64,000 nucleotides of DNA, taken from NCBI RefSeq assembly GCF_014648435.1, contig NZ_BMRC01000029.1, forward strand, positions 47,800 through 111,799. Direction: 5' to 3'. The notes under the pieces are model-generated. The model was not told the DNA's origin and did no database searches. It was given only the letters and a program-made list of their open reading frames with translations. This stretch comes from Nonomuraea spiralis (lineage in GTDB: Bacteria; Actinomycetota; Actinomycetes; Streptosporangiales; Streptosporangiaceae). The translations under genes were made by a program, and so were the position numbers. Shown piece after piece: positions 18,534-27,475 of this stretch (position 1 is the first letter of the stretch; each line of letters starts with the position of its first letter).

Positions 18534-19661
18534 ATGCGGACCGCCATCTGTGAGCGCCTGGGCGTCGAGTTCCCGTTGTTCGCCTTCAGCCACTGCCGCG
18601 ACGTGGTGGCCGCGGTCACGAACGCGGGCGGGTTCGGGGTGCTGGGGGCCGTCGCGTACTCGCCGGAGCGGCTCGACGCCGAGCTGACGTGGATCGACGA
18701 ACGGGTGGGCGGGCGGCCGTACGGGGTGGACGTGCTGGTCCCGGGCCGGATCGACGCCTCGGCGCTGGACCTGCGGGCCCATCTGCTGGACTTCGTACCC
18801 GACCGCCACCGCGACTTCGTCACCCACCTGCTGGCCAAGTACGGCGTGAACGCGCCGCCGCAACCGCTGACCGCCGTGGCCGACGAGTTCGGCAGGCGGG
18901 TGACCGGCCCGGGGGCAACCGCGCTGATCGACGTGGCGCTCCAGCACCCGATCGGGCTCATCGCCAGCGCGCTCGGCCCGCCGCCGCCGGAGATGGTCGC
19001 CGAGGCCAGGGAGGCGGGCGTGCCGGTGGCGGCGCTGGTCGGCACCGTCGAGCACGCCCGCAGGCAGGTGGCCGCGGGCGCGGACATCGTCGTGGCCCAG
19101 GGCACCGAGGCGGGCGGGCACACCGGCGAGATCTCCACGATGGTGCTCGTCCCGCAGGTGGTGGACGCGGTCGCGCCGGTGCCGGTGCTGGCCGCGGGCG
19201 GCATCGCCTCCGGGCGGCAGATGGCCGCGGCCATGGCGCTCGGGGCCGAGGGCGTGTGGTGCGGCTCGGTGTGGCTGACGACCGAGGAGGCGGAGACGTC
19301 CCCGGCGCTGCGGCGCAAGCTGCTGGCCGCCTCGTCGCTGGACACCGTGCGGTCCAGGTCCCGTACGGGCAAGCCGGCGCGGCAGCTCAGGTCGGCCTGG
19401 ACCGAGGAGTGGGACTCCGGCCAGGAGAGCCCGGGGCCGCTGGGCATGCCGCTGCAACTGCTGCTGGCCGAGGGCGCGATGGCCCGCATCGGCGTGGCGG
19501 CCGACCGCGGCGACGCCGGGGCCCTGGAGCTGGTCAGCTATTACGTGGGGCAGGTGGTGGGCCAGCTCGACCGGGTCAGGCCGGCCCGTGACGTGGTGTA
19601 CGAGATGATCAGCGAGTTCGCCGCCGCCGTCGAGCGCCTGAACGGCCTCACCTCCTCCTGA
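18534..19661 (+). CDS. Nitronate monooxygenase / 2-nitropropane dioxygenase family flavoprotein
   Basis: A TIM-barrel FMN enzyme of the NPD family, which oxidises alkyl nitronates or, in related groups, reduces enoyl-CoA-like substrates. Signs are the N-terminal VEFPLFAFSHCRDVVAAVTNAGGFGVLG, the FMN-binding GADIVVAQGTEAGGHTGE near residue 185, and VLAAGGIASGRQMAAAMALGAEG near 220. At 375 residues it is in range. GGAGG lies 12 bases before the ATG. Downstream is the GntR gene, 46 bases away on the same strand, but a functional link is not evident. Confidence 0.88.
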   Translation: MRTAICERLGVEFPLFAFSHCRDVVAAVTNAGGFGVLGAVAYSPERLDAELTWIDERVGGRPYGVDVLVPGRIDASALDLRAHLLDFVPDRHRDFVTHLLAKYGVNAPPQPLTAVADEFGRRVTGPGATALIDVALQHPIGLIASALGPPPPEMVAEAREAGVPVAALVGTVEHARRQVAAGADIVVAQGTEAGGHTGEISTMVLVPQVVDAVAPVPVLAAGGIASGRQMAAAMALGAEGVWCGSVWLTTEEAETSPALRRKLLAASSLDTVRSRSRTGKPARQLRSAWTEEWDSGQESPGPLGMPLQLLLAEGAMARIGVAADRGDAGALELVSYYVGQVVGQLDRVRPARDVVYEMISEFAAAVERLNGLTSS

Positions 19662-19707
19662 CCGGCCCGGTCACGGCGTCCACCCGCCCACGGGTTACCA
19701 TGCGCGT

Positions 19708-20487
19708 GTGGTCGGGACACCGCCTGAGCTGGAGCGTGGCACCGGAGTTCCCGCGCACACGCAGATCGAGAAGTGGTTGCTGGAGGCCATCTCCTCCGGC
19801 GAGATGACCCCGGGCGACCGCCTGCCCGGCGAACGGGAGCTGGCCGCGCGCCTCGGCGTGAGCCGGATGACCCTGCGCCAGGCTCTGGCCACCCTCGAAC
19901 ACGACGGCGTGCTGATCAGGCTCCCCGGCAGGTCGGGCGGCGCGTTCGTGGCCGAGCCGCGCATCGAGTGCGACCTGACCGGCCTGGCCGGCTTCACCGA
20001 GCAGATGCGCCGGGCCCACCTGCGGGCCGAGGCGAGGATCCTGACGGCCGCCACCGTGCCCGCGTCCGCCGCGGTGGCCGCCGCGCTCGGGGCCGCGCCG
20101 GGCGAGCCGGTGCACGAGGTGGCCCGGGTGCGCTCGGCGGGCCGTTCGCCGGTGGCGCTCGAACGTTCCTTCTTCCCCGCCCTGCCCGGGTTCCTCGGCG
20201 AGGATCTCGGCGGCTCCCTCTACGCCCTGCTCGCCACCCGCTACGACCTGGAGCCGCGGACCGCCGTCGAGCACCTCGACCCCGTGATCGCCGGTCCGGA
20301 GGAGGCCGCCGAACTGGGCATCGCGGCGGGCGCGCCGCTCATGCGGATCGAGCGCACGGCCTACGCCGCCGACGGCACCCCGGTCGAGTACGCCCGCGAC
20401 CTGTTCCGCCCCGACCGCGTACGCCTGTCGGTGCGCAGCGGCGTCACCGCACCCGCGAGCCCGCCGGGTCGTACCGCGGCTCCCTGA
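19708..20487 (+). CDS. GntR-family regulator with UTRA sensor domain (HutC/FarR type)
   Basis: The N-terminal winged helix (residues 13-80: IEKWLLEAISSGEMTPGDRLPGERELAARLGVSRMTLRQAL) is classic GntR, and the remaining 160 residues form a UTRA ligand domain ending in EYARDLFRPDRVRL, the HutC-type signature. HutC regulators bind GGTCTAGACC-like dyads, and just such a site lies at 22848-22867 between the neighbouring flavoenzyme and kinase genes. Its 3' end overlaps the flavoenzyme's 3' end by 44 bases in convergent orientation. The ligand is probably an N-methylated glycine, choline-related or phospho-compound (inference). Confidence 0.92.
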   Translation: MVGTPPELERGTGVPAHTQIEKWLLEAISSGEMTPGDRLPGERELAARLGVSRMTLRQALATLEHDGVLIRLPGRSGGAFVAEPRIECDLTGLAGFTEQMRRAHLRAEARILTAATVPASAAVAAALGAAPGEPVHEVARVRSAGRSPVALERSFFPALPGFLGEDLGGSLYALLATRYDLEPRTAVEHLDPVIAGPEEAAELGIAAGAPLMRIERTAYAADGTPVEYARDLFRPDRVRLSVRSGVTAPASPPGRTAAP

Positions 20488-22822
20488 CGACGACGCCCGG
20501 CACCCACTCCCCCTCGACCTCGACCTCGACCGCCGCCCCCGGCCCGACCGGCAGGTACGCGTACGCGATCGACTCCTTGACCGTGTAGCCGTAGCCGCCG
20601 GAGGTGACGCGGGCCACGACCTGCCCGTCCACCCGTACGGGCTCGTTGCCGAGGGCGACCGCCCGGGGGTCGGACAGGACGAGGCAGCGCAGGCGGCGGG
20701 CCGGGTCGGGGTCGAGGGCGTCCCGGCCGAGGAAGTCCTTGCCGGGCTTGACGCAGAACCCGAGCCCGGCCTCGTACGGCGTCGTCTCGGGGCCGATGTC
20801 GGCCCCCCACACCCGGTAGCCCTTCTCCAGCCGCAGGCTGTCGATGGCCCGGTAGCCGCCCGCGGCCAGGCCGTGCGGCTCGCCGGCCCGCCACAGCGTC
20901 TCCCACAGCGCGCGGCCGTACTCGCTGGAGCAGTACAGCTCCCAGCCCGCCTCCCCCACGAACGTCACCCGCAGCGCCAGCGCGGGCACGTCGCCCACAG
21001 TGAGCTCGCGCGCCGACATGAACGGGAAGTCCAGCGGGTCCGGGGTCAGCCCGGACAGGATGTCGCGGGCCTTCGGGCCCCACAGGGCGAAGCAGGCGTA
21101 CTGGCCGGTGACGTCGGCGATCCGGGCGGCCGACCCGGTGAGCGCGGCCTGCCTGCGCAGCCAGGCGAGGTCGCGGGAGCCGGACGCGGTGCCGGTGACG
21201 ATCAGGAACTCCTGCTCGCCGCGCCTGGTGACGGTGAAGTCGCACTCGATGCCGCCGCGCCGGTTCAGCGCCTGGGTGTAGGTGACGGCGCCCACCTGGC
21301 GGGCGACGCGGTTGTCGCACACCCACTCCAGCAGGTCGGCGGCGCCGGGCCCGGTGACCTCGATCTTGGCGAACGAGCTCTCGTCGAACAGCCCGGCCGC
21401 GGTGCGCGTGGCGCGGTGCTCGGCTCCCACGGCGGGCGACCACAGCCGTCCGGCCCAGCCGCGGGGGCGTTCGTCCTCGTCCGCGGGGGCGGCGGAGTAG
21501 TGGTTGACCCGTTCCCAGCCCGCCTTCTCGCCGAAGACGGCGCCGTGGGCGGCGTGCCAGGCGTAGGCGGGCGAGACCCGCAGCGGGCGCCCGGCCGCGC
21601 GCTCGTGACCCGGGTAGCGGATGTCGTAGTACGTCTCGTAGTTCTCGACCGAGCGCTTGACCGTGTACGACGGCGACCGGTACCGGCGGCCGAAGCGGCG
21701 GACGTCCATGTGGTGGACGTCCATGCCGGGCTCGCCCTCGACGATCCACTCGGCCATGACCTTCCCGATGCCGCCCGCGCCCGCGATGCCGTGGGCGCAG
21801 AACCCGGCCGCCACGAAGAACCCGCCCACCTCGGTCTCCCCCAGGCAGAACTCGTTGTCCGGGGTGAACGCCTCCGGCCCGTTGATCAGCTTGCGGATGC
21901 CGACGTCGGCCGTCGCGGGCACCCTGATCCTGGAGTTGGCGGAGATCTCCTCGAACCGGGGCCAGTCCTCGGGCAGCAGCTTGCCGTTGAAGCCGGCCGG
22001 CACGGCGTCGTAGGAGGTCTCGGAGGCGGTCCAGGGGGCGCAGGTGCGCTCGTAGCCGCCCATGACCAGGCCGCGCACCTCCTGCCGGTAGTAGACGAGC
22101 AGGTCGGGGTCGCGCAGCGTGGGCAGGACGGGGTGGTCGTGGCAGGCGTCGGTGACGACGTACTGGTGGGACATCGGCACGATCGGGATGCGCACGCCGG
22201 CCATGCGGCCGATCTCGGCGGCGAACATGCCGCCGCAGTTGACCACGACCTCGCAGGCGATGTCCCCCTGGTCGGTCCGTACGCCGGTGACGCGCCCGCG
22301 TTCGACGTCGATGCCGAGCACGCGCGTACGGGTGCGCACCCGTACGCCGCCCTCGCGGGCCCGGGTCGCCAGCGCGTAACAGAGCATCGAGGGGTCGATC
22401 TGGCCGTCGGTCGGCAGGTACGCCGCCCCCACCACCCCCGCCGGGTCCATCAGCGGGAACAAATCCACCGCCTCGGCGACCGAGATCTCCTCCAGCGGCA
22501 GCCCGAACGTCCTGGCCCAGCCGATCTGGCGGCGGATCTCGGCCATCCGCTCCGGCGTCGAGGCCAGCTTGATCCCGCCGCACTCGGTCCACCCGGCGTC
22601 GAGGGTGCGGTAGAGCTCGACGGAGTACTGGTTCATCCGGGTCAGCGTGGGGTCGGAGCGGAGCTGGCCGACCAGGCCCGCCGAGTGGAAGGTGGAGCCG
22701 CTGGTGAGCTCGTCCCGCTCCAGCAGGACGACGTCGCGTTCGCCGAGCCGGGTGAGGTGGTAGGCGACGGACGCGCCGCCCACCCCGCCGCCGATGATCA
22801 CGATGCGGGCCGAGTCGCTCAT
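20444..22822 (-). CDS. Dimethylglycine/sarcosine dehydrogenase-like flavoenzyme with C-terminal GcvT domain
   Basis: The enzyme probably oxidatively removes a methyl group from an N-methylated glycine and passes it to tetrahydrofolate. An N-terminal FAD Rossmann motif (VIIGGGVGGASVAYHLTRLG, residues 8-27) is followed by GSTFHSAGLVGQLRS, where the His equals the covalent flavin site of dimethylglycine dehydrogenase. The DAO domain spans to about 400, then the folate-binding GcvT domain and its C-terminal barrel (SDPRAVALGNEPVRVDGQ). The 792 residues fit the four-domain family. It is divergent from a choline-kinase-like gene and likely controlled by the GntR regulator. Confidence 0.92.
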   Translation of the reverse strand: MSDSARIVIIGGGVGGASVAYHLTRLGERDVVLLERDELTSGSTFHSAGLVGQLRSDPTLTRMNQYSVELYRTLDAGWTECGGIKLASTPERMAEIRRQIGWARTFGLPLEEISVAEAVDLFPLMDPAGVVGAAYLPTDGQIDPSMLCYALATRAREGGVRVRTRTRVLGIDVERGRVTGVRTDQGDIACEVVVNCGGMFAAEIGRMAGVRIPIVPMSHQYVVTDACHDHPVLPTLRDPDLLVYYRQEVRGLVMGGYERTCAPWTASETSYDAVPAGFNGKLLPEDWPRFEEISANSRIRVPATADVGIRKLINGPEAFTPDNEFCLGETEVGGFFVAAGFCAHGIAGAGGIGKVMAEWIVEGEPGMDVHHMDVRRFGRRYRSPSYTVKRSVENYETYYDIRYPGHERAAGRPLRVSPAYAWHAAHGAVFGEKAGWERVNHYSAAPADEDERPRGWAGRLWSPAVGAEHRATRTAAGLFDESSFAKIEVTGPGAADLLEWVCDNRVARQVGAVTYTQALNRRGGIECDFTVTRRGEQEFLIVTGTASGSRDLAWLRRQAALTGSAARIADVTGQYACFALWGPKARDILSGLTPDPLDFPFMSARELTVGDVPALALRVTFVGEAGWELYCSSEYGRALWETLWRAGEPHGLAAGGYRAIDSLRLEKGYRVWGADIGPETTPYEAGLGFCVKPGKDFLGRDALDPDPARRLRCLVLSDPRAVALGNEPVRVDGQVVARVTSGGYGYTVKESIAYAYLPVGPGAAVEVEVEGEWVPGVVVREPRYDPAGSRVR

Positions 22823-22847
22823 GGTCGCGAGGCTAACCTCCGTACCG

Positions 22848-22867
22848 TAAAAGGTCTAGACCGTTTA
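22848..22867. promoter_or_regulatory. HutC/GntR-type operator between flavoenzyme and kinase genes
   Basis: TAAAAGGTCTAGACCGTTTA is a 20-bp dyad with one mismatched pair and the core GGTCTAGACC, the known target style of HutC-subfamily GntR proteins such as DasR. It lies in the 68-bp divergent intergenic gap, placed to control both genes at once. Confidence 0.75.
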
Positions 22868-22890
22868 GGACGGCGGAGCTAGCATCGACC

Positions 22891-23796
22891 ATGGCTCTCG
22901 CCCAGGTTCTCGACCGCATCCCGCTGCTGTCCGGCCTGCCGCGCTCCGTCGAGGAGCTGCCCGGCGGAATGACCAACCGCAACTACAAGGTCACCACCCC
23001 CGACGGGGCCTACGTCGTACGGGTGACCGCCAGCGACGGCGCCCTGCTGCGCATCGACAAGGACGCCGAGCACGCCGACTCGATCGCCGCCGCGCGGGCC
23101 GGGGTGGGGGCGCCGGTGCACGGCTACCTGCCGGACGCGGGCGTGCTGGTGATCGGGTTCCTGCCGGGCCGGACGTTCACCGAGGCCGATCTGTGGGAGC
23201 CGGCGAACCTGCCGAGGGTGGCGGAGGTCTGCCGGCGGCTGCACGCGGGGCCGCGTTTCGTCCGGGACTTCGACATGTTCGAGGTGCAGCGGGGGTATCT
23301 GCGGATCGTCCAGGAGCGAGGTTTCCGACTTCCGGCGAAATATCTGGATTTCATGCCCGCCGCCGCAGAAATCAGGAAATGTCTGGCGGTGCGCGCCGAG
23401 CCCACCGTCCCCTGCCACAACGATCTTCTCCCCGGCAACATCGTCGACCGCGGCGACCGCCTCCACCTCATCGACTACGAGTACGCCGGCAACAACGACC
23501 CCTGCTTCGAGCTCGGCAACCTCTGGAGCGAGGCCGACCTCCCACCCGGCCACCTGGACGAACTCGTCACCGCCTACTACGGCCGCCGCCTGCGCCACAA
23601 GATCGCCCGCGCCCGCCTGCTCGGCCTCATGTCCAAGTACGGCTGGACCCTGTGGGCCTCCATCCAGGACGGCGCGAACGACACGATCGACTTCGACTTC
23701 TGGTCCTGGGGCATGGAGAAGTACGAGCGTGCGGCGGCCGAGTTCACCCGGCCGGGCCTGGCCCGCGTGATGGAGGCCGCGGCGGGGGCAGACTAG
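22891..23796 (+). CDS. Choline/ethanolamine kinase-like phosphotransferase (APH fold)
   Basis: An aminoglycoside-phosphotransferase-fold kinase. The catalytic loop is VPCHNDLLPGNIV (about residues 173-185) and the metal-binding segment is LHLIDYEYAGNNDPCFELGN, both closer to choline kinases than to drug-resistance kinases. LPGGMTNRNYKVTTPDG near residue 25 is the nucleotide-binding strand pair. Its divergent pairing with a methylglycine-type dehydrogenase under one operator supports a choline or ethanolamine-related role. The ATG at 22891 has TAGCAT nearby, so it may be leaderless. Confidence 0.87.
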   Translation: MALAQVLDRIPLLSGLPRSVEELPGGMTNRNYKVTTPDGAYVVRVTASDGALLRIDKDAEHADSIAAARAGVGAPVHGYLPDAGVLVIGFLPGRTFTEADLWEPANLPRVAEVCRRLHAGPRFVRDFDMFEVQRGYLRIVQERGFRLPAKYLDFMPAAAEIRKCLAVRAEPTVPCHNDLLPGNIVDRGDRLHLIDYEYAGNNDPCFELGNLWSEADLPPGHLDELVTAYYGRRLRHKIARARLLGLMSKYGWTLWASIQDGANDTIDFDFWSWGMEKYERAAAEFTRPGLARVMEAAAGAD

Positions 23797-23800
23797 GGGG

Positions 23801-24406
23801 ATGTTCGCCGCGCTGACCGGTCTCGGGCTCTCCACCGCCGCCGGCCTGAACGCCTACATCCCGCTCCTGGTCGTGGGCGTGCTGGCCAACTTCACCGACA
23901 GGGTGAAGCTGCCCGACGGCTACTCCTGGCTGTCCAACTGGGGCGTGCTGGCGATCATCGCGGTGCTGCTGCTCGCCGAGATCGTCCTGGACAAGGTGCC
24001 GGCCGTCGACAGCGTCAACGACGCCGTCCAGACCGTGGTGCGCCCGGCCTCGGGCGGCGTGGTCTTCTCCGCCACCAACGCCGCCGCCGAGATCGACCAC
24101 TCGACCTGGATGACCGCGAACCCGTGGGCCGGCTGGCTGCTGGGCATCGCGATGGCGCTGGCCGTGCACACACTGAAGGCGACGGCCCGCCCGGTGATCA
24201 ACGCCGGCACGGCGGGGGTCGGCGCGCCCGTCGTGAGCACCGCCGAGGACGCCGGCTCGCTCGGCATGAGCCTGATCGCGGTGTTCCTGCCGCTGCTGGT
24301 GATCGTCGTACTGCTGCTGCTCGTCCTGCTGGCCTGGTGGACGATCAGGCGCGTACGCCGCCTGCGCGCCCGGCGCAGGATCCGGCGAAATCCACCGCCA
24401 GGCTGA
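23801..24406 (+). CDS. DUF4126 integral membrane protein
   Basis: A 201-residue protein with hydrophobic segments near residues 5-30, 45-65, 105-125 and 155-185, a conserved TGLGLSTAAGLNAYIPLL start and TARPVINAGTAGVGAPVVSTAEDA motif, matching the DUF4126 family of unknown function. The C-terminus is strongly basic (RRVRRLRARRRIRR) and probably cytoplasmic. It starts five bases after the kinase stop, so the two are co-transcribed. Confidence 0.85.
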   Translation: MFAALTGLGLSTAAGLNAYIPLLVVGVLANFTDRVKLPDGYSWLSNWGVLAIIAVLLLAEIVLDKVPAVDSVNDAVQTVVRPASGGVVFSATNAAAEIDHSTWMTANPWAGWLLGIAMALAVHTLKATARPVINAGTAGVGAPVVSTAEDAGSLGMSLIAVFLPLLVIVVLLLLVLLAWWTIRRVRRLRARRRIRRNPPPG

Positions 24407-24466
24407 GTACGCCTCACCCTGCGGGCTGATCCGCTCCCCCGCCCCGCGCTCCTACGGTGATCTCCC

Positions 24467-25603
24467 ATGAAGCGAGTCATCATCACGGGGGGAGTCGCTG
24501 CTCTCGGCCTGGCCGCGTCGGTCGCGCCCGTCCCGGCGTCAGCGTCCGCGCAGGCGAGCGTCACGGTCGTCGCCTCCAAGCTCGACGGCCCGCGCGGCCT
24601 GACCTTCGGCCCCGACGGCGCTCTCTACGTCGCCGAGTCCGGTTCCGGCGGGAAGATCAAGTGCGCGACCGTGCCCGCCGAGCCGGGCGGCGAGGCGAGC
24701 AAGGTCTGCCTCGGCCTCACCGGGAAGATCTCCAAGCTGGCCGACGGCAAGCTGACCACCGTGATCAAGGACCTGCCCTCGACCGCTTCCGACGGGCTCG
24801 GCACCGGCCCGCACGACGTGGCCTTCGCCGCGGACGGCTCCATGCTGGTGCCCATCGGCTTGGGCGGCGACGGCAAGCTGCGGGCCAAGCTCGGCCCGAA
24901 GGGCAGGACCCTGGGGACGCTGCTGAAGATCAAGGACGGCACGTCGTCCGTCATGGGCGACCTGCTCGCGTTCGAGGTCAAGCACAACCCCGACAAGAAG
25001 GACAAGGGCAGCACGATCGACTCGTATCCGTTCGCGGTCGTGCCGACCCCACAGGGCGGCGCGCTGGTCACGGACGTGGGCGCCAACGACGTGCTCCAGG
25101 TCAGCGCGTCGGGCAAGGTGACGCTGCGGGCGGTGTTCCACGCGCGCAAGGTCGCGGCGCCGGCCATGCTGAAGCTGCCCAAGGGCAGCAAGGTGCCGAT
25201 GCAGTCGGTGCCCATGGGCATCGCGGCCGCCCCCGACGGCTCCTATTACGTGGCCGAGCACGCCGGGTTCCCGCAGCCCGAAGGGGTGGCCAGGGTGTTC
25301 AGGCTGGCCGGCAAGAAGGCGGAGACCGCCGTCAAGGGCTTCACGACCGCGGTGGACGTCGCCTTCGACGGCTCGGGACGGCTGCTCGTGCTCGGCTCGG
25401 TCGGCCCGGTGCCCTCCGACCACCAGCCGCGTACGTCGCTCTACCGCATCGAGGCCGACGGCAAGCGCACCGAACTGCTCAAGCCGGGCACGCTCACCGT
25501 GCCGCTGGGCATGGCGGTCGCCACCGACGGTTCGGTCTACGTGTCGAACAAGGGTTTCACCCCCGGCAAGGGCGAGATCGTCCGGGTGGAGCTGCCCTCA
25601 TAG
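24467..25603 (+). CDS. Secreted ScyD/ScyE-family beta-propeller protein
   Basis: A signal peptide (MKRVIITGGVAALGLAASVAPVPASASA) leads to a 350-residue propeller with repeated strand motifs LTFGPDGALYVAESG, VAFAADGSMLVPIG, IAAAPDGSYYVAEHAG and MAVATDGSVYVSNKG. This matches the ScyD/ScyE family found widely in secreted actinobacterial proteins; the name comes from cyanobacterial scytonemin clusters but the function here is unknown. Followed by two strong hairpins. Confidence 0.85.
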   Translation: MKRVIITGGVAALGLAASVAPVPASASAQASVTVVASKLDGPRGLTFGPDGALYVAESGSGGKIKCATVPAEPGGEASKVCLGLTGKISKLADGKLTTVIKDLPSTASDGLGTGPHDVAFAADGSMLVPIGLGGDGKLRAKLGPKGRTLGTLLKIKDGTSSVMGDLLAFEVKHNPDKKDKGSTIDSYPFAVVPTPQGGALVTDVGANDVLQVSASGKVTLRAVFHARKVAAPAMLKLPKGSKVPMQSVPMGIAAAPDGSYYVAEHAGFPQPEGVARVFRLAGKKAETAVKGFTTAVDVAFDGSGRLLVLGSVGPVPSDHQPRTSLYRIEADGKRTELLKPGTLTVPLGMAVATDGSVYVSNKGFTPGKGEIVRVELPS

Positions 25604-25604
25604 A

Positions 25605-25648
25605 CGTGTGAGCGCCATGGCCCCCAACCCCCTGTGCGCGCTCACACG
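25605..25648. terminator. Inverted repeat after ScyD/E gene
   Basis: CGTGTGAGCGC and GCGCTCACACG form an 11-bp perfect stem with a 22-base loop directly after the stop codon; it abuts a second, stronger hairpin and may assist termination. Confidence 0.45.
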
Positions 25649-25686
25649 AAGGGCCCGGCAGCAGCGTCCGCGCTGCCGGGCCCTTC
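25648..25686. terminator. Strong bidirectional terminator hairpin
   Basis: GAAGGGCCCGGCAGC pairs perfectly with GCTGCCGGGCCCTTC (15 bp, 9-base loop) in the gap between the convergent propeller and hydrolase genes, so it can stop transcription from both sides. Confidence 0.8.
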
Positions 25687-25710
25687 ATCATGTCCTCTTC
25701 TCCGGCCCCT

Positions 25711-26517
25711 TCAGCGCGCCCTCAGCCAGCCCTCCAGCAGGCGCACGAACTCCGCCGGGCGCTCCTCGTGCAGCCGGTGGCCGGAGCCCTCCCAGCACAC
25801 GACCTTCGAGCCCGGCTGCTTGAGCAGCCCCTCCTCCCAGGCCGCGCGCCCGGGATCGGCCCAGATCGACAACGCCGGACAACCCCTGCGGGCCAGGTGG
25901 TCGTCGCTGGCCGGTCGCACGCCGATGGCCCCGGGCGCGGTGAACATGGCCTCGAACGCCTCGGCCAGCACGTGCGGTGGCATGCCGTACAGGCGGCGTT
26001 TGTGCCAGCGTCTGATGACGGCGGGGGTCGCGGAGGTGGTGCACCACCTGTCGATCTCCTCGGCGACGGCGTGCGCGTGCTCGCCGCGCAGGCCCGCGAT
26101 CATCTCGGGGAAGCTCCCGGCGAGGTCCTGGCCCATGCCGTAGCCGGGGTCGAGGGTGACGAGCGCCCGTACGCGCCCCGGGTGCTCGACCGCGAGGATG
26201 GAGACGACCTGGCCGCCCATCGAGTGGCCCACCGCGATCACCTCGGGGACGTCGAGGCGGTCGAGCAGCACGTTCAGGTCCTCGGCCATCGCCCGCGGGG
26301 TGTTGCCGGTCTCCGGGACCGAGGAGTAGCCGTGGCCGCGCAGGTCCACGGTGATGACGCGGTGGCGGGCGGCGAGGGCGTCGATGTGCCAGGACCACTG
26401 GTGGGAGTCGGCGCCCCAGCCGTGCACGAGCAGCAGCGGCGGGTCGTCCGGGCCGCCGCCGGAGCCGTCGTCGGTGTAGAAGAGCCTGATGGTTGGCGAA
26501 ATTTCGGCGTGTGGCAT
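25711..26517 (-). CDS. Alpha/beta hydrolase
   Basis: A 268-residue hydrolase: oxyanion-hole LLLVHGWGADSHQW near residue 30, nucleophile elbow VIAVGHSMGGQV near 96, acid in the WADPGR region and catalytic His in GSGHRLHEERP. No signal peptide. It is the last gene of a minus-strand operon (SDR, HSL-type esterase, this enzyme), 22 bases after the esterase. Substrate unknown; the set suggests stepwise breakdown of an ester or cyclic ketone. Confidence 0.87.
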   Translation of the reverse strand: MPHAEISPTIRLFYTDDGSGGGPDDPPLLLVHGWGADSHQWSWHIDALAARHRVITVDLRGHGYSSVPETGNTPRAMAEDLNVLLDRLDVPEVIAVGHSMGGQVVSILAVEHPGRVRALVTLDPGYGMGQDLAGSFPEMIAGLRGEHAHAVAEEIDRWCTTSATPAVIRRWHKRRLYGMPPHVLAEAFEAMFTAPGAIGVRPASDDHLARRGCPALSIWADPGRAAWEEGLLKQPGSKVVCWEGSGHRLHEERPAEFVRLLEGWLRAR

Positions 26518-26539
26518 GAAATTTCCCTTTATTTGGGCG

Positions 26540-27475
26540 CTATTTGAGGGCGCGGATGGCGGCGCACACGCGGTCCATGGCGTCGCCGGCCGCGGGCAGG
26601 ATCGGGCCCGTGCCGAAGAAGCCGTGGAACAGGCCCTCGTACCGGATGCTCTCGGTCTCGACGCCGGAGTGGCGCAGGTGGCGGGCGTACGCCTCGCCCT
26701 CGTCGCGCAGGGGGTCGTGCCCGGCCGTGATCACCAGCGCCGGCGGCAGCCCGCGCACGTCCGCGCCCAGAGGCGAGCCGTACGGCTCCCCGCGCCGCCC
26801 TTCGTCGGGCTGGTAGCAGTCCCAGAACCACCGCATGTGCGCCGTGGTCAGGAAATATCCCTCGCCGTTCTGGTCGTACGAGGGCCAGTGGCGGGTGGCG
26901 TCCGTGGCGGGGTAGACCAGCACCTGCAGCACGATCGGCGGCCCGCCCTCCTCCCGCGCCCGCAGGCAGGTGACGGTGGCCAGGTTGCCGCCCGCGCTGT
27001 CGCCCGCCACCACCAGCGCCCCCGGATCGGCGCCGAGCGCGTCCGCGTGCTCGGCGGCCCAGCGCGTGACGGCGAGGGCGTCCTCGACGGCGGCCGGGTA
27101 GGGGTGCTCGGGCGCGAGCCGGTAGTCGGCGGCGACCACGACCGCCCCGGCCCCCGCGCAGATCTGGCGGCAGACGCCGTCATGGCTGTCCAGCGACCCC
27201 AGCGTGAACCCGCCGCCGTGGAAGTACACGACCAGGGGCCGCGCTGCCGTCCCCGCCGGTGTGTCGTCCGCGGGCCCGGTCTCCGGCGGCCAGTAGACGC
27301 GTACGGGCACGCCCGCGGCGTCGCGCTCCTCGACCCGGTCCAGGGGCAGCGGCTCGGGAGCCGGGACCGAGGCCAGCACCCGCCGCGCCTCGACCGGGTC
27401 CCACGGCCCCTGCCCCTTGGGGAAGAACTCGCTCATCAGGTCGATGACCGCGCGGGTCGGCTCGTCAACGGCCAT
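26540..27475 (-). CDS. HSL-type alpha/beta hydrolase (esterase/lipase)
   Basis: A hormone-sensitive-lipase-family esterase with the HGGG oxyanion motif (VVYFHGGGFTLGS, near residue 85), the nucleophile GDSAGGNLA near 158, and catalytic Asp/His in ITAGHDPLRDEGEAYA and GLFHGFFG. Length 311 is typical and the enzyme is cytoplasmic. Its start overlaps the SDR stop by 11 bases, which implies translational coupling. Confidence 0.9.
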   Translation of the reverse strand: MAVDEPTRAVIDLMSEFFPKGQGPWDPVEARRVLASVPAPEPLPLDRVEERDAAGVPVRVYWPPETGPADDTPAGTAARPLVVYFHGGGFTLGSLDSHDGVCRQICAGAGAVVVAADYRLAPEHPYPAAVEDALAVTRWAAEHADALGADPGALVVAGDSAGGNLATVTCLRAREEGGPPIVLQVLVYPATDATRHWPSYDQNGEGYFLTTAHMRWFWDCYQPDEGRRGEPYGSPLGADVRGLPPALVITAGHDPLRDEGEAYARHLRHSGVETESIRYEGLFHGFFGTGPILPAAGDAMDRVCAAIRALK

